From contig CP141141.1 in the NCBI GenBank assembly GCA_035235625.1, positions 4,278,001 through 4,342,000 on the forward strand: 64,000 nucleotides of DNA, read 5' to 3'. This stretch comes from Saururus chinensis. Taxonomy: Eukaryota > Streptophyta > Magnoliopsida > Piperales > Saururaceae. The notes below the pieces were generated by a model. The model ran no database searches, was not told the DNA's origin, and saw nothing but the letters and a program-made list of their open reading frames with translations. The position numbers and the translations under genes were made by a program. Below, in pieces: positions 44,166 to 57,513 of this stretch (its first letter is position 1; each line of letters starts with the position of its first letter).

Positions 44166-46890
44166 GGATTTTTAAAAGTTTTTTAAATAGTATAAACGGT
44201 AAGTTACGAGAATTTTTTTTAAGTATAAGACAAATTATTCGATTAAATATTCAAGGTCATAATAACCGGGGTTCACAAATATGAATATTAAATCATATAA
44301 TATCATTATATATATTAAAAATCTATAAAGAACAGTCTATCCATCTAAGTATAAGTTTGTTATCCGCCTCAAAAAATAACAAAGTTAACTCTCACGCCAA
44401 AGATATACTAACAAGAATTGGAGAAACGAAGAACTACATCTCGTGCTCATCAATCTTAGTCTTACTCATCGTCACCTAAAGAACCTACAATTAACTAAGC
44501 TAAACAACAACAGAACCTCTCCGTTCAGGAGAAGTATTTCCAAAAGAATAAAAAAATTTATTAATATTTTTTGGATCAGGTCAGCATCACTCGATATTAG
44601 TTGCCTATGTACTCATTAAACAACATCTCCAATATTTCAAACAGGATCAATTATACACATAGTTTTGCTTAGACACTACATTATCTTAGGAAGTATAACA
44701 TCCAACATGCAATGCTTAAGTATTTTCAATCAACCTATATTTTATGTAAGTCCTTTAATTGTTCTACTTGTGCTAATTAACAATCAATATCAATCTATAT
44801 CATTATTTATCTCACAACTCTTATACAATAGTTAATACCCATGTTCAAATTCTTAGACAGACAAACACATTATATGCCAACTAAAATGACACATGACACT
44901 AACCACCCTTTATCGTTTTAACTCAACTCTAGGTTTAATCATAATATAAATATGTGTTTACTCAAAGATAATTTGACTCTTTAAAAAATCCCCAAATACT
45001 GAATTTCAAGATTGGAGTAGATTGCTTAACGATAGCTTGAACCAAATCCTCAAAACTCTTAATAGCCTATCATAAATTTAAAGAAGATGATCCCAATTGT
45101 GCTCATAGACACAGATTTGCGAAAAATTCACGATAAAGACCTCGCTAGGCAATACCCAAACCATCATGGCAGTAAAGAAAGCGTATAAGTATCACAATCT
45201 CCACCCTCCCAACTCTAAGAGTAATGTCTACAAAGAAATAAATAATATATAACTCATAGAAGCTTAAAGGTCTTTATGACCACTGACTCCCTCAAACATT
45301 TGAAACTTAGACTAAATTAATTTTATATAGTTAAGTATTTACCCAACCATTTAGGTCATCTTCATATTATGAATTAGACCAATAAATAGCCCGCTCATCT
45401 ACTAGGCTTTAACTCAAAAAATATCTCAAACACTAATAGTCTCCATGAGACTAGGATAAACTCCCATAATTACATTCGATTCATTAACCAAGGTAGAATT
45501 CTATATCAGGACCTAGTTTACTCCATGAACTAGTCTCAAACCCTAATGAAGGTATTTTAGCCCTTATCTTAATAAAATATTCTCCCCCAATCTAACAAAA
45601 AATTATGGAGTGGAACCGTTGTATGGGACACGTGGTAGATATGCCTTTTGAGTGAGTGACACGTTTGATGAATTTATACGTGTTTAAAACTAAGTAAGAT
45701 GAGGCACAAATTTTGGATTACGTGTTTAAAGATTAATAGACATATGTATGAACACATGGTAGAGCCGTTCCACTGGATACTTTCCCCAATCCAACGATCC
45801 CCCAATCCAACGACAATCAATATATCTTAATTAATCTTCATTAATCTCAAGTTACCATTATAGATTAATGCATTAATAATAAAAATATGCATCATAGTAA
45901 GTAACATAAATAACATGTAGTTACACAAGTGCATAAATAATAAACGGAGGCCTATTGCACCCATTTTCAGGGCCAAGGCCAAACAACTGCAACCCCAAGA
46001 ATATAAATAACTCCAACGCATCATACGAGTTAAGTATATAATACTCTAGTAGATTATGTACTTAATTACAAACACATGTGATATATTGCCTTAAACCTTG
46101 ATAATTAGGGTTCTTCCCCTTTATTCCAATGACACTGTGACTTATAAAAGTCTTTGTGTCACCTACTGGTTACCCCCCTTCAATTTGAAGCCATTTAGTA
46201 TCATTATAAACTCTTGATTAAGTAGGTTATCTATTTCTGCGAAAACGAAATATACTGCCCCCAAGGACATGAAAATAATTCTACCACCTAGGGTATAATA
46301 CCCTCCCTTGGGTCATTTTACTACCTTTTTATTTATTTTAAGTCGTTTCCCTCTTTCAAGGCTTCAGTCTCAAATCGACTCACTCTTTCATGCTCATAGG
46401 GGTATTTTTGTTATTTTATTCAGGGCTTTTCTAAATTCTTATGGGTCCATAACTAAGATCAAGGTTACTCCTAAACGTCCTGGAGCTAGGGCAATTTTCT
46501 TGTCATTTAACAGAGTCATGAACCCCTTGGTCTAGCCATAATGGTTTACCCTAATCTTAGGGGTACAACAGTTAATTATCCACTCACTAGGATTTTTTTT
46601 ACTATACGGTTTGACCTATATTTATGGTACAAATTGACATCTTAGTGAAGATTTTTCTAATTTTTAAGTTAACTTATAGGCCCTTAAACCAAAGCCCCTA
46701 AGTCAAGTAAGTGAATATTACATGATAATTTAACTATAAGGGGTAAAAGGTTTATTTTACATATTTTGAGTTTTTTCCCGAATCTGAAACCTAGTCTCCC
46801 TTTCAAAGTCCATTGGTAATTTTTATAAATTTTTTGAACACATATAGCCTCTTGAACTAGACCTGATTCAATGATCCCCCCTTTTTTAAA
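44166..46890. other. AT-rich repeat-derived DNA, no gene recognised
   Basis: Long AT-rich stretch with short frames only. No transposon ends, tandem repeats or RNA genes could be placed. Confidence 0.4.
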
Positions 46891-48489
46891 TATAGACCTG
46901 GGCCGGGTCTTGAATCACTTGGTTCGGGTCACACAACACGAACCCATCCCATAAGACATGCGACGCCAGTCATCTTCCCCACATAGAGCATCTGGCGGTG
47001 CTGTTGTCTGCTACGACGGTATAGAGACAGATGGGCCTGGCCTCACTGCCACTCGACGGCCGGCTAGGGCTAAAGCCCTTTTGTTATCCTTCAATTGATC
47101 GCCGTGGCGGCCAGCCGCCATGGCCAGGCAATGCCTTGGAACTGACCAGATCACCAGGATCTGGCGATTCTCGAGAACCAGGCTTCGCAGTCCATCCTTG
47201 GTTGCCTCCTCACTGCCGAGAGCCGAAATCCTCTATTTTTTTCTGTCCTCCGACTGGAGCTTTGGCCATGGCGGTGCCTTGCCTCCAGTAGAGCCCCTCC
47301 TTAGTCGCCACTGACAAGAATCTCATTGTTGAAGGCCGTGTTGGCCTCTGACAGTCACTGGGTGGCGATGGAGAAATCTGCCATTCTGCCACTGTAAGGA
47401 CCCTCAACTTTAAACCGGTTTTTGGTTTTCTTTAATTATGAGTTATCGTGAGATTTACGTGTTTTCTGATCTTACTCGGTGATTTCGTAAATAAATAGTG
47501 TTTGTGGTAGTTTTAACCAAAATTAACTTTAACATTAGTGGTTTTTAGTGATTTTAAACCAAATGTGAATTTTTGAGATTTTTCGGAATTTTCACTATTT
47601 TCCCAAAAATTAGGGTTTTGGCGGGACCCCTGTGGGCCCCACCGTCGAAAATTTTATTTTTGTGTCAAATGAACCTAGACATATACTTAAGGTCCCACAA
47701 AAATTTTCAAAATTTTATTAGGCTTAAATTGTGCTTAAATTTGTAAAATACCCACTTTTAGCCTACTTTTCATATTTACACCCCAAAACTTACCTATGCC
47801 TACCCCAACCCTTACTATAAAAGGGCAAACCAGAGCCATTTCCATTTTTGGGAATAGGCTAAGGAAGGAGGGCTGGCCTAATCCCCACTTAGGCCCGAAT
47901 TAGAAGCCGATTAAGGTAAGCTTGCTCTAATTAAGCACTAATCCATGGCTTTTCTCTTAATTTCTTCTAAATCTACAATTTTCCCCTTGATTCAATTCGT
48001 TTGTGACCATCAAAAGCTACTGATTTGTGTTTTACTACAAACCCTAATATTCAAAATTCGATTTTTACTACCAATAAGCCCTAGATCTAAGGTTTAATTA
48101 GCGATTTCTTGGGTAAATCGATTTCTAATTAGAGTTTAATTCAAACTCATTGTGTTTTCAAGGATTTCAAGAAGGGTAACTCTTCAATCCGAGCTTAATC
48201 AAGTGCTGAGGTAATAGGTCTTCAAAATCTCTGTTTATCCATGGTAAAACTCTCCATTTTTGGCTTATTTCGAAATGGTTTGCTTGATTTAGTGTGTTAA
48301 TGGTAAGATTAAAAAATGGAATTATTTAATCCCGATTTCTTAGGGTTTTGCATTATTATAGTTTGGTTTGATATTCTGGAAGTCAAGGAGGACTTTTGAT
48401 GATTATTAGGGTGTTAGATGTGGATTTGAAGTGTTATCTATGGTGTTTCGGTTTGGATTTGCGAAAGGAAGAAGATGACTGTTCTGTCA

Positions 48490-48600
48490 GAAGATGATCG
48501 ATCGGCCTTGTAGGGCGATCGATCGGCTGAACTGTAAATTTTAAATTTTTGCATGTAACCGATCGAACGGCCTGAAGGGCGATCGATCGGCTACACAGGA
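48490..48600. repeat. CGATCGATCGG direct repeat
   Basis: ATCGATCGGCCTTGTAGGGC and the related ATCGAACGGCCTGAAGGGC each precede GATCGATCGGCT, giving two units about 60 bp apart. The word is rich in GATC and CGATCG sites. Confidence 0.6.
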
Positions 48601-49845
48601 AATTGTGTGTTGTGCATATGATGTCTATTTTGATGATTCCACTTTAGCTTGCCAATTTTATATGAATGTGGAGTGTTTTAAGCTATATTAGGCTACTGGA
48701 AATGCATGCTATTAAGTTTATAGAGTTGAGATATATGCTTAGGGATGGTGGAATGACTTATGTTTTGTGTCATGATGTTGGAATTGTTATCTTGAAATTA
48801 TAAATGGTTGTTTCTCTTTGGTTAAGCATATATTTTCAGTAGGACTACAATCATTGTTGGACTGATTTGTCATGATAGATTGTGGTTAGTGGTGTGTGAA
48901 TGTTGGTGAATGTCATGACTCAATGATGAAATGAGTGATGTTTTATGTGTTTAGCCTTTGTGGTTGAGTTTTGAATTTAGCTATGATTTCAACGATTCTT
49001 CTACTATGATTTCCGCTGGAATTCATGTTTAGATAGAAATTCACATGTGTAGTGTGGTAGTGAGTTAATTTTCAAGCATGTTGATATGCATTATGTGAAA
49101 TGCTTCTACTAGTTACACACACATGTGGGGGGGTTAAATGATGATGTTGAAGCTTGACATTGTAAGTAGGAATGATGCATTAGGGGCTGATGAGAGCACT
49201 TATCATGAATTAGGATTCATGTATGCTTTGCCCACACATGTACCATGCTGCACGCATCATGAAAATGGATTTCCAAGTGAGGCTTCATCGTGATTAATCG
49301 AATTTGACCGATTGGATGCAATGTGATGGAATTGTGTGCCGGGTTTATCGGTCGTGGATTAATCGCAAGTTGATTGGTCCTAAAGGACATATTTTGATTT
49401 GAAGTTCCTGTGTGGAACGAGTGCACTCCCCGGGTTGAGTCTTGTTTAATGGAATAATGTGGGGACGAGTTGTGTACTTGTCTTGCGGATATGTGAGAAT
49501 GTTATTATGTGTGTCATCTGGACCCTGAGAATCCAGTGTGGTATGCCGTGTGCACCCCGCTACCACGTGTTCTAGGGTTCTCTGTGTGAGAACTCGGGTT
49601 CTTCCCCCCGCAGGAGATGTCCCTGGGCGAACACCCCTGCTCTAGATTCTCTGTGTGAGAATGGGACATCCTTGGCCAGGATCGTCCAGGGCGAGCAGTA
49701 TTAGGGATTGACAACCCCGATCTTTCTTGAATTCTTGTGTAGAATTTTGGATCATGACACGCCTTCTTGGCCTTGTCTATGCTCTCGTCTGTGTGACGTT
49801 AATGTGTGATTACTCCTTGATGGAGGTTGATTGTGATGACATTAT

Positions 49846-50115
49846 GCATGTGGGAATATGTATGTTAGAGATACATCCATGCATGTTGATTTTGATGTAA
49901 TGCATGTGGGAATATGTATGTTAAAGATACATCCATGCAGGTTGATTTGATAAAATGCATGAGGAATATGTATGTTTGAGATACACCCATGCAGTTTGAT
50001 TTGATATAATGCATGTGGAATATGTATGTTAGAGATACATCCATACAGGATTGGTTATGATGTGAATGCATGTGGGAATATGTATGCTAGAGATACATTC
50101 ATGCAGGTTGAATTA
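49846..50115. repeat. Minisatellite, about 55-bp period, five copies
   Basis: GCATGTGGGAATATGTATGT, AGAGATACATCCATGCAGG and TTGATTTGAT recur with unit starts at 49846, 49902, 49957, 50011 and 50068. Confidence 0.85.
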
Positions 50116-50720
50116 TGCATTATGATGCAGTGTTAAGTGATATGAATGTGTGATCAGAAAGTGATGCACCATGTAAATATTTGATATGAACGATCTCATT
50201 GCTAAGCTATCGTATTTTCTACGTTGACAGTAATATTAAAACCATTGCTGAGTGTTAAAACTCACCCCTCTTTTGTGTTTTGATTTGGGGCTGCGTAGTG
50301 CGACACGCAGACGGACAGGATTGCCTCTTTGAGGAAAGGTCAGAGGTAGCTTGGGTGTGATGATGGAGATCGTTGCGTGACTTACCTGCGTTTATTTCAT
50401 GCTTTATGTTCGAACCTTTGTGTAGGGTTCTTGTTTTGGATTTATGTCATATTTTGCAGCTGTGATGCTTATGACTTATTTTGAGCCGGTGTGGGCTTTA
50501 CTTAACTAAGTTTTGTGGGTTTGAGATTGTTGTTTACTTTGTGATAAGCAACACATTTTCTCCCTTTTTATTTACTCTTGCTCAAAGGATTGTGCGCACT
50601 CCGTGTTGCTGTTAATCGCCTGTGGTTAGGGTTAAGTCTTCCGCTAGAATCGTTTCTCAATTTTCACTTCGTCGCCCCTGCGCGCTTGACCTGCCCCTGG
50701 ACTAGGTTCGGCTCGGGTCG

Positions 50721-51653
50721 GGCATCACCAGGGCGTGACAGCCACCCCCTTCCTTCATTCCCCCTTTCTCCCTTTCCGTCTTGCGGAGGCCGCCAAATGT
50801 TGTTGTCCAGGTTGCAATCGACCGGAGACATTTAGATAGGCACCCACCGCCGGTTTTGAGCTCCTCCTTTTTAGGGGTTTGTGAGTCCTGACGACATATT
50901 CATGGAGTCTTCATCACCACCAACCGATCGTAACCTCAGTCATATTTATGCCAGTTGGCCGTAGCTGAGCATATCAGTGCCGGTTGGCCAACCAAATCCT
51001 TTCTTCTCCCTTTTTTATAAACTATATTCACGGCAAAAATCACATTGTGATCAGGCAATTAGCAATTCATTAATAAAAAGGCTAAGCATCTTACCTTGCT
51101 AAAACACTGGACTTCAAGTTTATTCTTCCCATGCTCTGTCACCGGCCATGCTCTTGCTTGGTAGCTAGACAAACTCCGCCATTAATTGCTGAGTTTCTCT
51201 CCCCAAGCTAAAGGCTCTAAGACCCTATTTTATAAACATGAGGATTAGAGTTCCTAATTCTTTTAAAAAGTGGGCTAAAAACTTCTCGCTTTGGTAACTT
51301 AATTGGGCCCCTATTAAATAATTTCTATCATTTTAATTAATCGGGTCAGTATAATGATTTAAATGGACAATTCACCCCTCCAATTCAGGTAAACATGCCA
51401 TGTGTGTTATGTTCAACTTCGAACAGTCGTATCTTTTTCATTTGAGTTCCAATTCACACATTCTTAATGACGTTTTAAAGTTCTTTTTGTCTACTTTCCA
51501 CCTATGCATGTAAATATCAGCCACCAATTCAAATAATTAGCTAAGTTATTTTTATAAGAAAATTAAGGGTCAAATACCCTAATTTTGACATAGTTAATAT
51601 CAAAAATTTAGAAAATTTTTGAACGTTATAGTATTCATCTCTAAAGATCCGGT
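50721..51653. other. Intergenic repeat-derived DNA, no gene recognised
   Basis: No coding domain is seen. The right half, read on the minus strand, contains GAACTCAAATGAAAAAGATA followed by a GTTCGAAGTTGAAC word, similar in style to the tandem units at 28.8-29.3 kb, which suggests retroelement-derived non-coding sequence. Confidence 0.35.
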
Positions 51654-51936
51654 TACTACAAAAAAAACTAGGTAAAAACGACATATAATAGCGTCGCCTG
51701 CTTAAACATCAATATTAACAATTATATGCGACGGCTCTTAAACCTATTTAAAAACTATTAGCGGCGGCTATATGGCCGTCGCTAATAGGGTGCATTTGCT
51801 GAAAAATTGGCTTTCCCCCAGTGTTTTCCCTTCCCCTCCCCTCTACCGCGCCATATTTTCCCTGACTCAGATTCTCACCTCCTCCCACTTCCACCCTCGC
51901 TTCCCTCTTCCTCCCTTCTCACATGCCCCTTCCGCC

Positions 51937-52163
51937 ATGACCCTCTTCCTCCGCTGCCTCTTCTCCCCCGTCGCCGCTACTGCCGCCGTCAAGACACCAC
52001 CCTCTGGACTCCTGCCCCTCTATCCTCCGTCGACTCTGCCGCCGTGTCCCTCTTCCACGTCTCCGTCGACCTCTGCGACTGCCCCGACGTCACCGCCCCC
52101 TATTCCACGTCCCCACGCAATGCTTTTGGGGAAGAAGCTACCAAACTTTTGATCGTGATGCAT
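51937..52163 (+). pseudogene. Captured N-terminal fragment, probably a pKIWI502-like oxidoreductase
   Basis: After an ATG in good context (CCGCCATGACC), MTLFLRCLFSPVAATAAV looks like a plastid transit start. In the next frame, RQDTTLWTPAPLSSVDSAA and SLFHVSVDLCDCPDV follow. As I recall the family, this resembles the N-terminal region of plant pKIWI502 (fruit protein) FAD/NAD(P)-binding oxidoreductases. A single-base loss near 51985 separates the two frames. The flavin- and nucleotide-binding parts are absent. It is the first of three captured fragments in this element. Confidence 0.5.
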
Positions 52164-52662
52164 CAGTGCTTCGAGTCATCATCTGGGTCTTTCCCAATGT
52201 ATACTTTCCCTTTCTCTTAAGTCCTTACTTCACCCACTCTCCCTCTCCTATTTTTCCTTCTTTCCGTCATTTCTTCAGGTTTCTATGTTTTGTTTTCTTA
52301 TGTGTAATCCGCTCGGGTTTTGTAGAAGCAACGATAACAGTGGAAGAATTTCACATTCCTGACATTGCTGCGTTGAGCCGTGGCGTTATGCTCACGATTA
52401 ACATACTTTTTAACTTCACGTATTTATAGTTTCTGATGAAGATATTCGTTTTCAACACTTGTCAGGTTCAATTTTTAGCTCCAAGTTGAGCAACATTGCG
52501 TGGGACTCATCTTCTCTGCTGTGTTTTGATGCTTTAAACACCGTAAATTTTTGCTCCCTTTCTATATCTGCATGCATATTTTCAAGGCACATGCTTCTTT
52601 CTGCCCGCATTTGGCATCTGACATTTTCTTGCTATGGTTGATAGGGTTTAAGTGACTAGGAG

Positions 52663-53262
52663 ATGGGGGATCATCAAAATGGTATCCTACCAACTCAGCT
52701 TGCCATGGATAGGCCAGCTGATAAAACAGGGGATCAAAAGGTTTTTCATTAGTCTCTTGCCCATTTAATTACATTATCATCTTCCATTTCTATATCATTG
52801 TCTTTTGTTCCAGTCTCATTAACTGTCTCACAGACAGTTCGTAGGCTTGCTCAGAATCGAGAAGCAGCAAGAAAGAGTCGTTTGAGGAAGAAAGTGAGAC
52901 TATTTTCTGACCTAGGCTTTGGTACACCAGAAAATTTTACTGTATTATGAGGCAACTTTTCTTCTATTTTGTTGATTGATGAAGTCGTTTTTTAGACAAT
53001 AATATTTCCTTCATCTGTTTCTAGAGTTTCTTCAGTCTTAAAGCCAAGGAATTCACGTTTCCTTCTCTCTATTTATTCTCTTTTCATCTCAGATAGTGAA
53101 ATTGAAGTTAGTTTGCATTTTATTTGCTGATTTGTAACTCTCGCTTGCAGCTGCTTGTTGGCCAACTTGAACCTTTGACTGATCAACAACGGATGGGAAT
53201 ATGTAATCTACAACAATCCTCTCAGCAATCTACAACAAGTGCCTGTTTGTGGTTAGATATAG
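52663..53262 (+). pseudogene. Captured TGA-type bZIP fragment, three exons
   Basis: Exon 1 (from an ATG at 52663 to 52740) reads MGDHQNGILPTQLAMDRPAD. Exon 2 (52834-52893) reads TVRRLAQNREAARKSRLRKK, the basic region of TGA-type bZIP factors. Exon 3 (from 53151) reads LLVGQLEPLTDQQRMGICNL followed by QQSSQQS, the C-terminal part of the TGA DOG1-like region. The exons for the leucine zipper and most of the DOG1 region are missing between the last two. TGA factors bind TGACG (as-1) elements and partner NPR1; this copy lacks dimerisation sequence. Introns are retained, so capture was at DNA level. Confidence 0.88.
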
Positions 53263-53449
53263 TTGCTGCCAGTGCAAAATTTTATGCTCTCATCTTCTGA
53301 CATAAATCTGGTATAAAAATGATCAGTTTGCACATGACTCAATAATATGCTTCGGTGTGAAACTAGGACTTGTCACACCTTCTAATTCTGGAGGGTAAGA
53401 AAATATGGAACAAGATATGAGTACGGTTTACAAAATTGTGCTCTGGCAG

Positions 53450-54322
53450 TGGATGGAAAGCTAAAAGTTGATTATCAGGTGATATCTCAACTTTTTGGAT
53501 TGTCGTTGTTTCCTATTATTGGTCAAGTATAATAAATCCCTCTTTTTATTAAATCATGGTCTCCTATGAACAATATGTAATGCTTATACATGGCAGATTT
53601 TGCTCTTTTCTTTTAATGGTCTTATTGTTTTGAAAATATTAGTCATAGCTCCTTTATTAGCAGTACTTGAAAGTTCAAATTACTGATGCATGTTACGATA
53701 ATACACTATAAATTTTCTGAGGACTGAAGGATAGCTTGGAAAAAACTTTCGTTTACGATATTACAGGGAACAGAAATATGTTTGCAGCGACCATGGAGGA
53801 GTGCAGCACAAATGCTTTACCATGTAGATCATTTATCTGCTGAGCAGCTTAATGTTATAATTGGACTTTATTGTTAAGAGAATTGCTTTTTAATTATTTT
53901 GCAATTCCTTCAGTTGATCTAGGTATTTGAGGTCGTTGTTGAATCCAGACTCATGCAACCTACATTTGTCTTGGACTATCCTATCAAGGTATCTCCACTG
54001 GCTAAACCACACGGGCTGTAAGTTTAATTGAAATACATATTTATTAATAAATATATCTGTTCTCCGTATGATCTTCTATAAAGAAGATAGCTTGTCTCCT
54101 GAACTTGTGTGATTCCTTTGTATCAATATTTTAGTTGTGCTCAAGAACGCTTTAATTACTCATTCTGAGCTGCTGCTACCTTTAATGTTCTCCCAGCTAT
54201 TCTTTCGCCTTTTATGTTAATGATGTTCAAATCAGCCATGCAGGTTTGACAGAACGGTTTGAATTATTTATGTGGTCGGAACTGGCAAATGTATTTTCTG
54301 AACTGACTGATCCCATGACCAG
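53450..54322 (+). pseudogene. Captured lysyl-tRNA synthetase fragment, four exons
   Basis: Four segments with splice-like borders encode class II lysyl-tRNA synthetase sequence: VDGKLKVDYQ (53450-53478), GTEICLQRPWRSA (53767-53820), [20 protein letters not shown] then [10 protein letters not shown] (53923-54017), and LTERFELFMWSELANVFSEL then TDPMTR (54244-54322). They include motif-2-adjacent and active-site-region segments in the correct order, of the bacterial/organellar type. The second exon runs out of frame at its end. The anticodon-binding domain, motif 1 and motif 3 are absent, so no enzyme can be made. Retained introns indicate DNA-level capture. Confidence 0.88.
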
Positions 54323-55579
54323 GTAGATAATGAACTGGTCCTCTTGACAGAACTCCTGATTTGTGGACATTGGTTATCAAAATTGTATATTCTAGCACTG
54401 TTTATAGATTGTGGAACGAAGATGACTGTTGCACTTCATAAATTATATTTAGTATACTGTATATAGTAACACACAACTTGAAGTATACTCTATATGGTAA
54501 CACTTTACAATGTTTGAAGTGCCAACGGTGGTGAACTTATAATAAGGACTTGCTCTGTTAATCCTTAGAGAACATTTGGGTAATGTTCAAGAGACATTGG
54601 CTAATCTAAATTGGATCTTGGAAGTGCTCAATCCCAAGTATCAGCAAGACTCATTTTTTAAGTGTTCTCCCTGCAAAGTTTATGTGAACTTTGTTTTTAT
54701 TTCTAGAATGATGTAATAAATGAACATCCATTTCGGAAAAATAAGTTATAATTCTACGGTCTACGGCATGCTGCTAAGGAATCTAATATGCATTAAGGAT
54801 GTTACCAGCAGCACAGGTTTTCCTGGGAAAGTCTTGACATGTTCTAGTCAATGCGGTCTGGCAATTTACTTTCATCTCTAACTAGCAATGAGATTTATTT
54901 TAAACAAACAATTCTTTATCATCACATCATTATGGCAAATACATCCTTCAAGTTTGGAGCATATGGTTTTTGTATTATGTGATTCTGACGCCAACAATCT
55001 GTACACATATATTTACAACTTTTGTATGAGGACATGGTTGTGCTTTTCAGTTCTAATAGTTCTCCATTGTATTTTTTTAGGCAACAGATCTTTGCATAGT
55101 CCATATTGCAGCGTCTTGATAAAACTTGAAGGCACAATCTAGTCAAACATGGTTTATTTTATTTTTCACTTATTCTAACTATTTTCTTTATTCTGTAACT
55201 AAACGTATGTTAATATGGAATTGGCTTTCTAGCTGTTTTGAACTCATGACTCCTGCTTAAAATCTGATATAGTTTCTTTTTTTGCTACAAATTTGACAAG
55301 AGTTATACAATCGATGGGCCGTAGCTACTGAATGAGGAGCATGCGGCAGATGAATTGGATCTTTACTAAATACCAACTCTTAATATTTCGACGTCAGCAT
55401 TTATGCTTGCTTGCCTTTTGTATATCCAAACTGTGGCATCCTGAGATTGTTTTAAGATAATTATTCAGTCAGTAGTGTTTGTGGCCCGTTCCTAGGGTTG
55501 AGGCTTGACGCAGATCCAGTTGGAGTGGCAATTAAGCTTCCGGCTGATCTAAAATTTTCTTTCTTAAAAAAAAAAATTG
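54323..55579. other. Non-coding interior of the captured-gene element
   Basis: AT-rich sequence between the synthetase fragment and the right subterminal repeats. It may include introns or flanks of the captured gene. No further exon was recognised. Confidence 0.4.
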
Positions 55580-55839
55580 AGCATCCACGACGGCTGTGGA
55601 CGTCGCTGATGCTTTTAACAATTTTTTTAAATGAGCATCACTGACGGCTCGTCACCAACTCTATAAACTGAGTATTAGCAATAGTCATATGAGCCGTTGC
55701 AGAAAGAAGTGTTAGCGACGGCTAAAGCCTATCTCTAAAAGTTTCACATCGGTTACCGAAAGTGCTTAGACGACGGTAAGGTCATTTTTCAGCGATGGAT
55801 ATATTTGTTGCTTAAGCCCATTATGACTGTCGCTGAGAG
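55580..55839. repeat. GCGACGG-type subterminal repeats, right side, part 1
   Basis: GACGGCTGTGGACGTCGCTGA, TAGCGACGGCTAAAGCC, GACGACGGTAAGG and GACTGTCGCTGAGAG words in both orientations. They continue beyond the Harbinger-type insertion at 58631-58725 (CAACTGCGATGG, CGATGCCTCATGGCCGTTGC), so one array was split by that insertion. Confidence 0.65.
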
Positions 55840-56739
55840 TTAGGGTCCGTTTGTTTCGGCTGAATCTGAATCTGAAAAGTTATCTTAATTAGCTGAAAAG
55901 TTAATTATCTGATTTAGCTGAATCTGAAACTAAATTAGCTAATCTGAAACTGAATCTGGAGCTGAATTAGCTGAATTTAAATTAGAATCGAGAGACGTTT
56001 ATAAAATGGTTAAGATGTTCATAAATGATCAAAAACTGCAACTTGCATATTCAATTTAAGCTTCAACGTAACAAAGTTGACCTCAGTTAATTCTGGGATC
56101 CATTCCTTTTCAAAATTAAAAGAAAAGGAAAAAAACATCATTATCTCTTGTGTTCAATTGATATCACTCATTAGTCATTATACAATGTTGCTAAAATATT
56201 TGATACACTAATTATACATAAAATAAAGAAGCCCGATGAAGCCCAGCCCCCTCCATCCCTTTGATACCATAAGACATGCCATAGGACTATATTTATTAGT
56301 ACCTATATCTGGAACAATCAAATCGTTAGGCAACATTTTTCAGTTCCTAAACAAAGATGTCAAATGTCTTAAACCATAGCCGAATCATTGAACTCTCATT
56401 TTTTTCAGGGATCTAGACAAAAAATAGGACAAGAAAACAATGTCAGAGCAACTCGAGCCCAATCGCAAAAAAGAGGATGATTCAGAACAGATAAAGGAAG
56501 GAGATAGACCTTTTTCAGTGATTTCCCAATTCGAATCTTCCAGCTCCACTTCTCGAGTGAAAAAATGGTAATGTTCTGTGACAAAAAATGAAGATCCATG
56601 TAGAAGGAAGAGAGAGAGGCAGGGAGTAACAATTACAACGGACGCATTGTATAGTTTGAACTCTACAAGAACTTCAACCTAAAAGGCATACAAAATCAGT
56701 AATCAACGAATTGATTTAACCATGTCCACAATTCTATTC

Positions 56740-56895
56740 TGAAAAAGTATACCCTCATGCAGACATATGAAGACAATGTAACACAAACCTTGAATCCTCC
56801 AGCTTCTTCAATAAGTGCAGTTATTAAGAATGAAGGTTTGAACTCTCGAGTCATTAGGTAGTTCATGACAGAAAATTCTCCATATGAGGGAACCT
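56740..56895 (-). pseudogene. Exon-like segment of unknown gene inside the Harbinger-type element
   Basis: After an acceptor-like CTGCAG, the minus strand reads VPSYGEFSVMNYLMTREFKP followed by SFLITALIEEAGGFK and then a donor-like GTTTGTG. The composition is exon-like and the borders fit an internal exon of about 105 nt. I do not recognise the family. It is probably a captured host exon. Confidence 0.4.
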
Positions 56896-57513
56896 GCAGA
56901 ACAAAGTCAGAAATTAATCTCAAATTGCAAGGGCGAGAAAATTTCATTTGACTTGGGAGCGGAGCAAGAATCTAGTTTAAAATAGAATTTGAATATTCCC
57001 TTGAAATACCATGTCTAGGAAGATGTCACAAGCCTTACTAGCAAGATAACACCCACAAGACAGAGCCCAGCATATAGCCACCAGCATGAACAATATATTC
57101 CACCATATAAATTGATGGAAATAAACAACGATGTCCTAAATGCATGATCAATGCCCACTTACCAAAGTCAAAGTCCAGTCCAAATCAAAACTAGTATCAT
57201 TAGGGGATAATCCTTTGCCCCTTAACGATTGATAGAAATTGATATTGCCTTTACATGATGTATGGCTGGTATCTAGTTGCTTTCTATATCAGCTGGTTAG
57301 AGTTTAGCTATTCACTTGTTTTGAAATGGAGAACCTTCACTTCATGGTCATTACTTGTTGTTGCTGCCTTTTTCTAACTTTTCCATCCTCTGAAGTTCTG
57401 ATCTTGTCTTCTTTTAGTGTTCTTATTTGTGTACTATAAACCTGTATGTTCATCATTTTTTCATCTACTCAATGCAAACCTGTATGATAAACCTTTATGT
57501 TATCCTTGTACAG

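Larger units (their letters stand above)
46900..50720. repeat. Non-coding block 2: GC-rich part, AT part, minisatellite, tail
   Basis: A GC-rich stretch (46960-47410) is followed by AT-rich sequence, a duplicated GCGATCGATCGGCT word (about 48519-48590), a 55-bp minisatellite and a CTGAGTGTTAAAACTCACCC tail near 50250. The layout parallels block 1 at 35.8-40.6 kb. No protein motif, LTR pair or primer-binding site was found. Confidence 0.4.

Noticed and set aside
53450..54322. Functional lysyl-tRNA synthetase gene
   Set aside because: Only four short exons remain; class II motifs 1 and 3 and the anticodon-binding domain are missing.
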